Shown: positions 44,729 through 53,060 of the stretch, piece by piece | Numbering within the stretch: position 1 is the stretch's first letter | Layout: each line of letters opens with the position of its first letter | Source of the DNA: AWTP1-13 sp963832445 | Lineage (GTDB): Bacteria; Pseudomonadota; Alphaproteobacteria; Rhizobiales; Hyphomicrobiaceae | Direction: 5' to 3' | Assembly (NCBI GenBank): GCA_963832445.1 | Contig: CAWHUM010000007.1 | Location: forward strand, 148,133 to 212,132 | Length of the DNA: 64,000 nucleotides | Program-made: the position numbers and the translations under genes | Notes under the pieces: generated by a model | What the model saw: only the letters and a program-made list of their open reading frames with translations | Told to the model about the DNA's origin: nothing | The model's database searches: none

Positions 44729-45049
44729 CTTCGCTCCCCTGAGGGCTACGATGAGCCAGAAATCCTCCCTTCCTCAAGCCGCTAAATCTGTCTCACAGGT
44801 GCTGATGTCGGACAGTTTCGTCTGCTCACGGCAGAAAGTGGCACAGACTGCGCGTTCGCCGCTCTGCACAAGTCTGTCTGCTTTCGGAGGTTGAACCGAC
44901 TATCTGCCCTTGCGGACTCGATGCGTGCTCATGGCGCAGGGCGCTGACACGGGTTGTTGTTGATCCAGGAAGGCGAGCCCAACGTCGAGCGCACTGTCGA
45001 GCCGCCCGCGGCCCACGAGGTCAGGAACGGGCGGGATGATGATGTTGTT

Positions 45050-45223
45050 GGTCTGCACGAAGGTCAACGCCTCCTACGGCAGGTGGAACCGCTGGCAAGA
45101 AACGTTGACCAGCGCGTGCTGTGCGCTTTGCCTGAGAATAGGCGCCAACAGTTTCTGGACCTGTTGTCAGCCATACCGAGCAAATTGAGCGAGGACGGAC
45201 GATCTAAATCGAAGCGGCTGTGA
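45050..45223 (+). pseudogene. Possible MarR-family regulator C-terminal remnant
   Basis: The frame encodes LLRQVEPLARNVDQRVLCAL followed by PENRRQQFLDLLSAI, resembling the last dimerisation helices of MarR regulators. No winged-helix domain is found upstream in any frame; the IS3 element lies there. It is probably what remains of a regulator. Confidence is limited by its length. Confidence 0.35.
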
Positions 45224-45922
45224 TGGCCTACCCGCATCATCCGCCGGCTCGACAGGGTCGAACTCGAAGCAAAAGAACGACGACCGGGTCCGCGAGTGCA
45301 GAAAATGTGGAACCCGGTTCGGAGGCGCCCGAAGGCTCGCGAGGCCTCGATTGCTGAGGTTAGATTCTTCCTGCTCGAAGTCCCTGAGAACTAGCACGCG
45401 CGCTTGTGCCGTCGGTGGAGGGAGCGGCGGCGAGTAGGTGGCTGATGTTCACGCTCCTTGCTGCACTTGAGGATGGACAGTGTCCTGGTCTGAAAGTCTT
45501 GCGTTCTTCGCCGCTCCTCCCCCTACTTCTGCGATGCAGGCAACGGCCTTCGCGATCCCTCGATTGCAAGCAGGCGGCAGCGGAGGGTCTCGGCGGGGAA
45601 TAGTTGGGCCTCCTGCTGTGAGCCGCCACACCAAATAGTGATGGATGGACCGCGCCCACCACGCGTTGTCGAGGTGCCCGGCCGCCCCCGCGGTTTGGGC
45701 AGGGGCATCTGACAGAACCTGCCAATTCCTCACTCGCTGTCGGGTGCCCCGGGGGCTCTTCCTGGGGCCATCGGCTCCAGCTGCCGCGGCCACGAGACCC
45801 CGATCAATTCGCCGAGTTCGAAGTGGCGACAGCGGCACACGTCTGCTCGCGCGCGCCGCGAATGGCGCGGCAGCCGCGTCGTGCGTAGATGTAGCCTGCC
45901 ATTGTTCCCCAAGGGTGGTTGC
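45224..45922. other. About 700 nt without a recognisable gene
   Basis: Several open frames overlap on both strands, but none has family similarity or start signals. Together with the fragments on both sides this looks like eroded accessory DNA. Confidence 0.45.
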
Positions 45923-46222
45923 GTGCGCGTACTTCGAACGTTGGGATTGCTCGCCCTTGTCGCCTCGGCGTGCGAGCTAGGCTTGTGGCTGACGACGGGG
46001 TGGGCGATGCCCGAGACTGGCCCCTACGCGATGGCGGGCCAGCTCGGCACTGAAGCCGGCCGCTGGATATTCATCTTCTTGGTCGCGGCGGCGACCGCCC
46101 TCTCCGTGGCCTTGATCACGCGCGAGCAGTATTACCGCCCATACCCAGGGCTAGCTTCGGGCTCACTCGTCGCCTTGATCGTCACTGCCCTGCTGTGGGC
46201 AGTCAGGCAAGGGAACCCATGA
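45923..46222 (+). CDS. Small membrane protein, hypothetical
   Basis: A 99-residue reading from a GTG with three hydrophobic segments (LRTLGLLALVASACELGLWL, RWIFIFLVAAATALSVALIT, GSLVALIVTALLWAV). The topology is that of a small inner-membrane protein. Family not recognised; the frame is open further upstream. Confidence 0.5.
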   Translation: MRVLRTLGLLALVASACELGLWLTTGWAMPETGPYAMAGQLGTEAGRWIFIFLVAAATALSVALITREQYYRPYPGLASGSLVALIVTALLWAVRQGNP

Positions 46223-46233
46223 GCGAAATGCAA

Positions 46234-46255
46234 AGCCCAGCGCGCCGGCTGGGCT
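46234..46255 (+). terminator. Stem-loop AGCCCAGC...GCTGGGCT
   Basis: An 8-bp perfect stem with a six-base loop starts 12 nt after the small membrane-protein gene and is preceded by AA. The T-run is missing. A weak terminator is the simplest reading. Confidence 0.5.
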
Positions 46256-46339
46256 GTAAGGCTGTTGTAAGCGGCAGCCTGTATGCATGTGACTGTTCAC
46301 CTACGCGTGCCAATCCAGCCAGGCGGACCCACTTAGAGC

Positions 46340-46620
46340 GTCCGCTCAGTTAGCGGCGCAGGAGCTATGGCGGGGCAGTCACTTTCGCGATCGATAGGGT
46401 ACCTCCGACCGCCGAACTGGGGGGCCGGACAGGCCCTGATCAGGTACCGGTTGATCGGATTTTCGATGAGGAACTGCGTTTTGCCGTCGTATATCGTCAC
46501 CGACCAGAACGCATTGGCGGGCGGCAGTTGCCCCGCAGGGTACGTGAAGCATGTAGCGGTTCTTGCTCGTGTCAGGCCTGTTCCGTTCGTTGTCGGCGCT
46601 GTCGATTTGTCCGCTCGTGG
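46340..46620 (-). pseudogene. DUF1254/DUF1214 protein C-terminal remnant
   Basis: The reverse strand reads GQLPPANAFWSVTIYDGKTQ then LIENPINRYLI, the signature of the C-terminal DUF1214 domain. Shortly upstream the frame is broken (NRYMLH in a neighbouring frame), and the normal sequence does not follow NRYLI for long. It is a fragment unrelated in position to the intact pair at 34.7-36.0 kb. Confidence 0.65.
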
Positions 46621-46698
46621 GAGGTGATCGACCCTCGAAAAGCACGGCATCACGCCCCGACCGAGTGCTGCAGGGCCTTGGCCGCATCGCCTTCGTTG

Positions 46699-47847
46699 TC
46701 AGAAACGCGGTGACTCTCTTGCCTTCTCCCCTCTTTGGGGAGCAGGGGGCCGGGGGTTCGGCGTAGTGCTGGGCTGTGGATGCCCAAGCAGCGCTCCGAT
46801 CAGCGGCAGCGACGCCCCCCCTGACGCAAGGATCGACGCGAATGAGTGCCGCAGATCGTGGAACCGCGCGCCAGCAAGGCCGGCCGCCTTGCAGATGCAG
46901 CGCCACGCTTCTTGCAGCTCGCGCCGATGCCCGGCCGCGCCACGGCCTGGGAACACAAACACCGCATCCGCAGGCGAGCGTGCGCGGATCCCGGCCAGCA
47001 GCTCCCGGGCCGGTGCAGGTAGCGGGGCTCCGTGAAGCAGCTTTTGCTTGGTGGTGCTGGCCGGTTTCGTCCACGCGCCTGACGCCATGTCGAGATCAGC
47101 CCAGCGCATCGAAAGCGCCTCAAGACGTCGGGACCCGGTCAGCAGCAGCAACCGAATGGCGTCCGCGGCGTCGCGGTCAGGGTGCGCTGAGAGTGCTGCC
47201 GTGAGGCAGTCCAGCTCAGCGGCGGTGAAATATCGGGTCCGCCGCACTTCCTGGTTGAACTCCACACCGCGGCAAGGGTTGTCTATGCGCCAGCGCCAAC
47301 GGATCGCGAGCGTCATCATCTTGGATAGGACGGCGACGCAACGGTTCGCGCGGTAGGGCGCGTGCCGCGTGACTTTCTGGTGCAAGGCATCGACGTCGCC
47401 GAAGCTGACGGCCGCGACTTTGAGGGTACCCAACTCAGGCCGGATGTACATGCAGATGATGCTGCGATAGTCGACCTGTGTGGTCGGCCGTTTCTTGACC
47501 ACGTGCTCGGCTAGGAAGCGATCACACAGGGCATCGACGGTCGGTGCGTCTCGATCAGCCGCGATTGCACCAAGCAGATCATCACCCTTGCCGGCGCGGC
47601 GCTTGAGTTCGCGGGCCTCGTCCCGTGCAGCGCTCGTCTTCCAGTTCGGGAAGGCGCCTATCGTGATCCGGCGCTGGCGGACAGCGCTCGAGCCACTGCG
47701 CGGCCGGTAGGTCAGCACAAAGGCGCGGGCCCCGGCCTTGGTCACGCGGACACCAAAGCCCTTGACATCGGTGTCATAGTGCACTCGGTTGCCGGCCGCC
47801 GATTTCGGCAGGGCCTTGACGATAGCGTCAGTCAATCGGACGGCCAC
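46699..47847 (-). pseudogene. Tyrosine integrase that has lost its catalytic tyrosine
   Basis: The frame encodes an N-terminal DUF4102-like domain (LTDAIVKALPKS...GFGVRVTKAGARAF), a core-binding domain and most of a catalytic domain. The first Arg is in LLTGSRRLEALSM and the HDLRHSFASILA box is present. After GALLGHPQPSTT the sequence switches to a Pro/Arg-rich tail that is the translation of a dispersed palindromic repeat. The stretch that should contain the nucleophilic tyrosine is therefore gone. The integrase should be unable to cut DNA. A GTG at 47847 is the likely start; a TTG 39 nt upstream is possible. Confidence 0.85.
46715..46765. repeat. Palindromic repeat fragment at the integrase 3' end
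   Basis: CTTCTCCCCTCTTTGGGGAGCAGGGGGCCGGGGG contains the CTCCCC...GGGGAG hairpin typical of the elements at 10.3 and 21.5 kb. It replaces the end of the integrase gene. This copy looks like a half element. Confidence 0.65.
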
Positions 47848-48184
47848 GCTGCGACTCCCGTGTCCAGGTGCCTCCTTGAGCCCCAACCGCGGGGGCGGCC
47901 GGGCCTCATCGCGACAACGCGTGACGAATGCAGATCATCCTTTCACGATTTTGTCTGTGGACAGCCTGGCCCCTCTTCAGCCCCGCCCGGTTCCTCGCCG
48001 CGAACCATCATCGACCGCTTCTGCCGCGGCCTTTCGATCTGTCCGAGGCATCGTCGCTAACGGATACGGCGAACAAGAGCGCATCGCATACTGCTTTGCC
48101 AATGGGCTCGATGCGGAGTTTTTCCAGATGCACTTCGGTGGTGAGTGGACGCGCCCATGCGATACCAGCACCATCGGCCATCAT

Positions 48185-48345
48185 CGGAACTAGGGCTGGC
48201 CTTTCAAAAGAAGGGCGACAGCAACGATGCCATCGTGGACTACCGCCGAGTCCTGGCGATCGATCCGAGCTTCAAGGACAGCAGAGACGCCTTGGATCGG
48301 TTGGGTGCCAGACCCCAGCTCAATGAGAGCGCCGGCGGCAGGTGC
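48185..48345 (+). pseudogene. TPR-protein fragment
   Basis: The frame gives LGLAFQKKGDSNDAIVDYRR then VLAIDPSFKDSRDALDRLG, one complete and one partial tetratricopeptide repeat, with no start signal and no flanking repeats. It is a remnant of a TPR gene. The region 47848-48184 upstream holds nothing recognisable. Confidence 0.5.
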
Positions 48346-48354
48346 ACCTCTACC

Positions 48355-48615
48355 TTACCGGCCCTTGCCTCGGCCGCCACCGCCGGGGCCGTTTTGCCAG
48401 CCCTGCGAGTTCTGATTGCTCCATCCAGGTGGACTTCCCTGCCAATCGCGACTGGACTTGTCGTTGGTCAGGCCTGGCGGCAAATCTTGGCCTTGCCATT
48501 TCTTGTCCGTGTTGCCCTTCTTGAAGCCTGGAGGTTGCGGCTCCGCTGCAAACGAGGCGCTTGCGATGGCCAGAACGAAAAGAGCGGCCCCGACGATGAT
48601 CCTCAAACTATTCAT
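48355..48615 (-). CDS. Small exported protein with GKGR tail
   Basis: The 86-residue protein starts at an ATG behind GGAGA, with a signal peptide (MNSLRIIVGAALFVLAIASASFA). The mature part is Gly/Pro/Gln/Trp-rich (PPGFKKGNTDKKWQGQDLPP, DWQGSPPGW) and ends GGGGRGKGR. The WQGQ/DWQG pattern suggests short internal repeats. It is divergent from another small exported protein with a similar glycine-rich GKGRR end 400 nt away. Function unknown; a secreted or periplasmic role is implied. Confidence 0.65.
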   Translation of the reverse strand: MNSLRIIVGAALFVLAIASASFAAEPQPPGFKKGNTDKKWQGQDLPPGLTNDKSSRDWQGSPPGWSNQNSQGWQNGPGGGGRGKGR

Positions 48616-49015
48616 GTTCTTGTCTCCGTCGGCGTTGTGCTCCCACGAGTTGCGACGGTCTGCGCACAAATCGGACAAACGAAGGCAGCCTCATGAGAAG
48701 GAACGGGCACGGTTCACTTTGTGTGATCGCAAATTACATGCGTGAGCGGAGCTACGGCCTCACGGTTGCGTATCAGGGCAAGCGCTTGCGACGTGACGAA
48801 CGACGGCCGGACCTCAGGAATCTGGCAACCTAAGGCCTTGCCTTTGGTTTTTGACTTTCCCGTTCACTATGGTGGTGACGTAGGAAGTACCCGCTGTTGA
48901 CGTAGGCATCGGTTTTGCCGCCCCTCCCCCGTTGGCGGACCCGTTGCCGCTGGCCGCAAATTCGTCCCGGTTTGGGGTGTCTCTAAGCAAGATGTGCGGC
49001 AATGGAGGTGGGCAC
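48616..49015. other. Divergent promoter region between two small exported proteins
   Basis: About 400 nt with no convincing gene. It should hold promoters for both divergent genes. No clear -35/-10 pair or operator could be picked out by eye. Confidence 0.45.
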
Positions 49016-49375
49016 ATGATCAAGATGCTCCTCACGGTTGCGGTACTCGGTTCCGTGAGTAGTCTTGCAGGTCTCGCAATGGCCCAGGGCAAACAGGGTG
49101 AAGCGTTCGGCAGCGACGTTTCCTCATTGCTAGCAAGGCTAGAAGCGCAGTGCGCGCACCGGCGGCGGACGATGCCGCCGGACCCGCGTGACGATTGCGG
49201 CCAACTGAACAAACTGCGCAGCGATGCGCAAATTGGCTCCGGGCAGGATGGTGCCCCGGCCAGCAGCTCCCTGGCCCCTGGGGCCGGACCTGGGATCGGA
49301 CCTGGGAACGTGGGCAATCAAGGTAAAGGGATCGGACCTGGGAGCGGGGGCGGTCAAGGGAAGGGCCGGCGATAG
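49016..49375 (+). CDS. Small exported protein with Gly/Pro-rich GKGRR tail
   Basis: The 119-residue protein starts at an ATG with GGAGGTG seven bases before it and has a signal peptide (MIKMLLTVAVLGSVSSLAGLAMA). A short helical segment with three cysteine/histidine-containing stretches (LLARLEAQCAHRRRT, DDCGQLN) follows. The tail is a repeat-like run of GPGxG units ending GGGQGKGRR. The ending resembles that of the divergent 86-residue protein. Confidence 0.65.
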   Translation: MIKMLLTVAVLGSVSSLAGLAMAQGKQGEAFGSDVSSLLARLEAQCAHRRRTMPPDPRDDCGQLNKLRSDAQIGSGQDGAPASSSLAPGAGPGIGPGNVGNQGKGIGPGSGGGQGKGRR

Positions 49376-49752
49376 CAATGTTGCTGCCAGCGCAGCGATG
49401 TTCGAGCCGTTTTTCCGGTTAGATCGACGGAGCGTACGGCGCACCAGACGCGTCCGAACCGGGCACATGAGGTGAGTGGACGACCTCGCCTTCTTCAGGA
49501 AACTGAGGTACTTCAGACGCATCGCGCCCAACTCGGCGATGTCGTAATGATGACCTGCGGCCGGGGCATCGCCGCCCGCACGCATGATCGACCATCGACC
49601 GAATCGCGCGCAGGTGATCCAATCTGCCGACGTGTTCGTTGATGCTGCCGGCCTAGTGTACGCCACCGACTATAACGGCCGTCTGTACATCATCGCTTCA
49701 GCGGCTGATCGGCGAGCCGCCTCGGCGCCGCGCCGCAGGGGAGTGTCGCTCA
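49376..49752. other. Intergenic region before the enolase-superfamily gene
   Basis: Overlapping frames on both strands lack family similarity. The last 60 nt before 49753 carry GCAGGGGAG as a possible ribosome-binding region. Nothing else is seen. Confidence 0.4.
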
Positions 49753-50871
49753 ATGAAAATCACCGCCATCCGCACCCACTACGTCCGCATCCCGTTCGAC
49801 ATGGGTGCGCCAAAGCAGGAGTTCGCGGGCCTGCGCTTCCCCACCATGGATCATCTGCTCGTCGAGGTGGAGACCGACGCCGGCATCACCGGCTGGGGTG
49901 AGGGCTTCGGCCACTCCATCATCCCCGCCACCAAGACCGCGCTCGAGGCCTACGTGGCCCCGTGGTTCCTGGGTAAAGACCCGACCGACATCAACGCCCT
50001 GCATCGTGAGGCGGCGCAGTCCTTCCATATCTTCGGACGCAACGGGCCGGTGGTGTATGCGCACTCCGCCGTCGACATCGCGCTTTGGGACATCGCCGCC
50101 AAGCGCGCCGGTCTGCCGCTGTGCGATCTCCTCGGCGGTGCCCGCCGTCGCCAAGTGCGCGCCTACGCAAGCCTCATGCGCTACGGCACGCCGAGCACTG
50201 TCGGGCGCATGTGCACCGAGATGGTCGGGCGCGGCTTCAAGCACATCAAGTTGCACGAGATCGGCGTCGACCAGGTCAAGGCAGCGCGCGAAGGCGCAGG
50301 TCCCGACGTCGCCCTCATGAACGACGTCAACTGCCCCTGGAGCGTGTCCCAGGCAACAGAAATGGAGCGCGCATTCAGGCCCCACAACCTAACCTGGCTG
50401 GAGGAGCCGGTGTGGCCGCCGGAGGACCACGCAGGGCTTGCACGCGTGCGCGCGGCGGGTGCCACACGCATCGCCGCCGGCGAGAACGCGGCCGGCCTGC
50501 ACGACTTCGTCGATCTGTTTCAGAAGGGCGCAATCGACATTGCCCAGCCGAGTGTGACTAAAATCGGTGGCATCACAGAAATGAAAAAGATCATCGCGGC
50601 AGCCGAGGCGCACTCCGTGGAGCTCATCCCGCACTGCGCGTATTTCGGCCCCGGCAATCTCGCCTCGATCCACATCACGGCATCGCTGTCGACCGACACG
50701 CTACTCGAAAACATCTATGCCAATCTGGAAGCGAGCCCTTACGGCGAGACCATGCTGGCCAAGGACGGCCTCGTCTCCGTACCGACCGGGCCCGGCCTGG
50801 GCGTCGAGCCCGATATGCCCGTGGTTGCCAGATACCGCCAGGGTCCGGCGGTGACGATCTCCGCTCATTGA
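49753..50871 (+). CDS. Mandelate racemase/muconate lactonizing enzyme-family dehydratase or racemase
   Basis: The 372-residue enzyme has the enolase-superfamily capping domain and TIM barrel. Metal ligands are Asp191 (NDVNCPW), Glu217 (WLEEPV) and Glu244 (AAGENAAG); base candidates are Lys166 and Lys270, with His294 in IPHCAYFGPG. The usual KxK on the second strand reads Lys166-Leu-His168. Such enzymes abstract a proton alpha to a carboxylate in sugar-acid dehydration, racemisation or lactonisation. The exact reaction cannot be assigned. It stands alone, with mobile DNA on both sides. Confidence 0.9.
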   Translation: MKITAIRTHYVRIPFDMGAPKQEFAGLRFPTMDHLLVEVETDAGITGWGEGFGHSIIPATKTALEAYVAPWFLGKDPTDINALHREAAQSFHIFGRNGPVVYAHSAVDIALWDIAAKRAGLPLCDLLGGARRRQVRAYASLMRYGTPSTVGRMCTEMVGRGFKHIKLHEIGVDQVKAAREGAGPDVALMNDVNCPWSVSQATEMERAFRPHNLTWLEEPVWPPEDHAGLARVRAAGATRIAAGENAAGLHDFVDLFQKGAIDIAQPSVTKIGGITEMKKIIAAAEAHSVELIPHCAYFGPGNLASIHITASLSTDTLLENIYANLEASPYGETMLAKDGLVSVPTGPGLGVEPDMPVVARYRQGPAVTISAH

Positions 50872-51270
50872 CCACCACGCCGCGGCGTTTCGGTGAGTTC
50901 GACGCCCCGTCGCGCTCACTTCCGGAGCAGGCACTCATTCCCATTCGCTGCGCTGCGGCAATTCCGTCTGATATCTGAGGAACTTCTGCCGTGCGCCTGG
51001 CGACACTAGAGGCTAACTCTTGACCCCAACCCAACTCATGCACCGCAACAAACTACGTGTGCCGGTTGCAAAACCACCATGTGCCAAGAGATGCTGGCGC
51101 GTCCGGCAGGACCCAGATCACGCATGAGGCGGAAGATCTTGTCGATTGCGACACTGGGTGCCCGTTTCGGGATGACGGCATCGGGGCGAAGGCCCCCAAC
51201 CCCGTTGACACACATCAAAGTTGCCCCAGGCCAAAGCTGAAAAGCTTTCCTGGGGGTAGGGAGGTCGCGA
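50872..51270. other. Intergenic region with no recognisable gene
   Basis: About 400 nt without a family-like frame. The last part carries CTGGGGGTAGGGAGG, whose GGGAGG is a plausible ribosome-binding site for the CBS gene. Confidence 0.4.
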
Positions 51271-51959
51271 ATGAACGCTCAAGATATCATGACGCGAGAT
51301 GTCACAACGGTCCGACCCGACACTTCGGTCCGCGACATTGCGGCCCTTATGGTGGAGAAGCATATCAGTGGCGTTCCGGTGCTAAGCGACGATGGCAAGG
51401 TGGTTGGCATGGTCAGCCAAAGTGATCTGTTGCATCGCGCAGAGGTAGGAACCGAACGCAAGCACAAGTGGTGGTTCCGCATATTTGCGGACTCAAACGA
51501 ATTGGCACGAGAGTACGCGAAGGCACACGGCCTCAAAGCGCACGATGTCATGTCCCGCTATGTCATCTCGGTCCGTGGGAACTGAGGGATGTCGCTGACA
51601 TCCTCGACACCCGACGCATCAAACGAGTTCCCGTCATGCAAGAGGGCCGCCTCGTTGGGATCATCACGCGCGGCGATCTCGTGCGCGCGTTAAGCCAGGT
51701 TCAGATTTCCAAGGCGGCTAAGAAGATTGATAATGCGGCTCTGCATAAGACACTGCACAACCGCATCCGGAGCCAGTCCTGGATAAACGAGAGCTACATC
51801 AACCTAATCGTGAACGACGGCGTGGTGGAGCTTTGGGGCCATGTCGATACCACCGACCAGCGCAATGCACTGCGTGCACTCGTCGCGGAGACCGACGGAG
51901 TAAGCCGGGTTGAAGACAAGCTAAGTGTCGGCGGTCGTTTGCCAGGAGGGGGAATTTAG
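51271..51959 (+). pseudogene. CBS-CBS-BON protein split by a frameshift
   Basis: The first frame encodes CBS domain 1 (MNAQDIMTRDVTTVRPDTSV, then SGVPVLSDDGKVVGMVSQSDL) and the opening of CBS 2 (AHDVMSRYVISVR), then stops at 51585. From about 51575 another frame completes CBS 2 (LRDVADILDTRRIKRVPVMQ, then GIITRGDLVRALS) and a C-terminal BON domain (NLIVNDGVVELWGHVDT...VSRVEDKL). One indel near 51570-51580 would restore a protein of about 229 residues. CBS pairs sense adenosyl nucleotides and BON domains bind membranes or ligands. Either inactivated or a base-calling error. Confidence 0.85.
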
Positions 51960-52002
51960 CCTCCAACGTGTCAACGCTAGGCAGTGCCGCTCAAGCGGGT
52001 CG

Positions 52003-52863
52003 TCAGGGTCGGTATTGACGTTCGCCGCGCTGCAAGTCATTCGAGCCGACCTCGCGAGAGGCGATGCCGGACATATGGTCAAGCGCCAGATGGATTGCCT
52101 TCATGTCGTATTTGCCACAACCGGGCAACGCCCGCGGCAGCCTGCCGTCGGCGACCCACGTGCGGAAGGTTGCAAGCTCCAGGCCTATGTCGGCGGCTGC
52201 TTGCCCCTCGGTGGCAAGCCGTGGTGTCGACGGTGAGGCGCGCGAGGGCTCCGCAACGGCGTCGATCACGACGTCAGGCGTGACGCCGTCACGATTGTGC
52301 TTGCTCTCATGCTCTATGAGCCCAGCATCCTCTATGAGCCCAGCATCGGACCGCTCAAGAACAGGCGCGATGGAAAAACTCCGTACACGTGATTCTTTCG
52401 CTCCGAAAAGCGAGCGGCGGATCAGTGCTGGACGCGGATCGGTGGACAGTGGAGCTGTTCCGCGAGCCACCCCCTTAGGAGTGGGTTCCAGCGAGGCATG
52501 CGTCGCGAGTGATGCGGCTGACCTGCGCATCTTCCCCAGGTACATTGACGCGCTGCCAAGAGCAGTCACTAATCCGGTCGCAAAGGCCTGCATAACCCTC
52601 CGCATCATGAGGCAGATCGCACACGTTTCGTCATCCGCGTTCGCGGATGATCCTGACGGATGCTGGTCTACTAGACGGCCCGCGACTTTGCGCGCGTCAT
52701 GGTCGCTGTAGGCGATCCACGATTGCATGCCCGTATGCCAGACCTGATCGGTAGGCCGCAACCCGCCTGCCTCTTCAAATCTAGCGAACTCGTCGTTGGT
52801 GAAGGGCCCAGCGCGCTGGCCGTCGCGCGAAATATACCAAACAGCATTGTCTGGAGCTGACAC
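52003..52863 (-). CDS. GYF_2-domain protein with C-terminal excisionase-like helix-turn-helix
   Basis: The 286-residue reading starts at a GTG behind GGGAGGGG. Residues 8 to about 56 form a GYF_2 domain (VWYISRDGQRAGPFTNDEFA, later QVWHTGMQSWIAYSD). The middle is a poorly conserved Arg/Ser/Ala-rich linker with a weak hydrophobic stretch. The end (DIGLELATFRTWVADGRLPR followed by CGKYDMKAIHLALDHMSGI) matches MerR/AlpA-like DNA-binding segments common in rhizobial accessory genes. The GYF_2 plus HTH combination is unusual and suggests a proline-peptide-binding or membrane-linked DNA-binding protein. The open frame extends upstream but reads as noncoding. Confidence 0.6.
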   Translation of the reverse strand: MSAPDNAVWYISRDGQRAGPFTNDEFARFEEAGGLRPTDQVWHTGMQSWIAYSDHDARKVAGRLVDQHPSGSSANADDETCAICLMMRRVMQAFATGLVTALGSASMYLGKMRRSAASLATHASLEPTPKGVARGTAPLSTDPRPALIRRSLFGAKESRVRSFSIAPVLERSDAGLIEDAGLIEHESKHNRDGVTPDVVIDAVAEPSRASPSTPRLATEGQAAADIGLELATFRTWVADGRLPRALPGCGKYDMKAIHLALDHMSGIASREVGSNDLQRGERQYRP

Positions 52864-53060
52864 AAACCCCTCCCGGATGTTGCACCCCGCGCTGCTGCTG
52901 GAAAGAAAGGTAGTGGACAGCAGGACCCTTGCCAAGCCTGCAACATGGCAGATGTGCCTCAACCCCTCGGCGAGTACGTGCGCTCGAAGCCGTCCGGGCG
53001 CAGCGCCGCAAGCGATGTTTCTGTCGCGTCCAAACCGTCCGCAAATGTCTCCAATTGGCA

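Larger units (their letters stand above)
43303..44815 (-). mobile_element. IS3-family insertion sequence, complete
   Basis: Ends TGTCCGTCGTCAGG (left) and TGTCCGACATCAGC (right, reverse complement) form TG...CA terminal repeats about 1.5 kb apart around the two transposase genes. It sits only 134 nt from the IS481 element, making a double insertion. No clear target duplication was seen. Confidence 0.82.

Noticed and set aside
45360..45838. Overlapping minus-strand frames as a transposase
   Set aside because: No DDE or helix-turn-helix pattern could be recognised in any frame.
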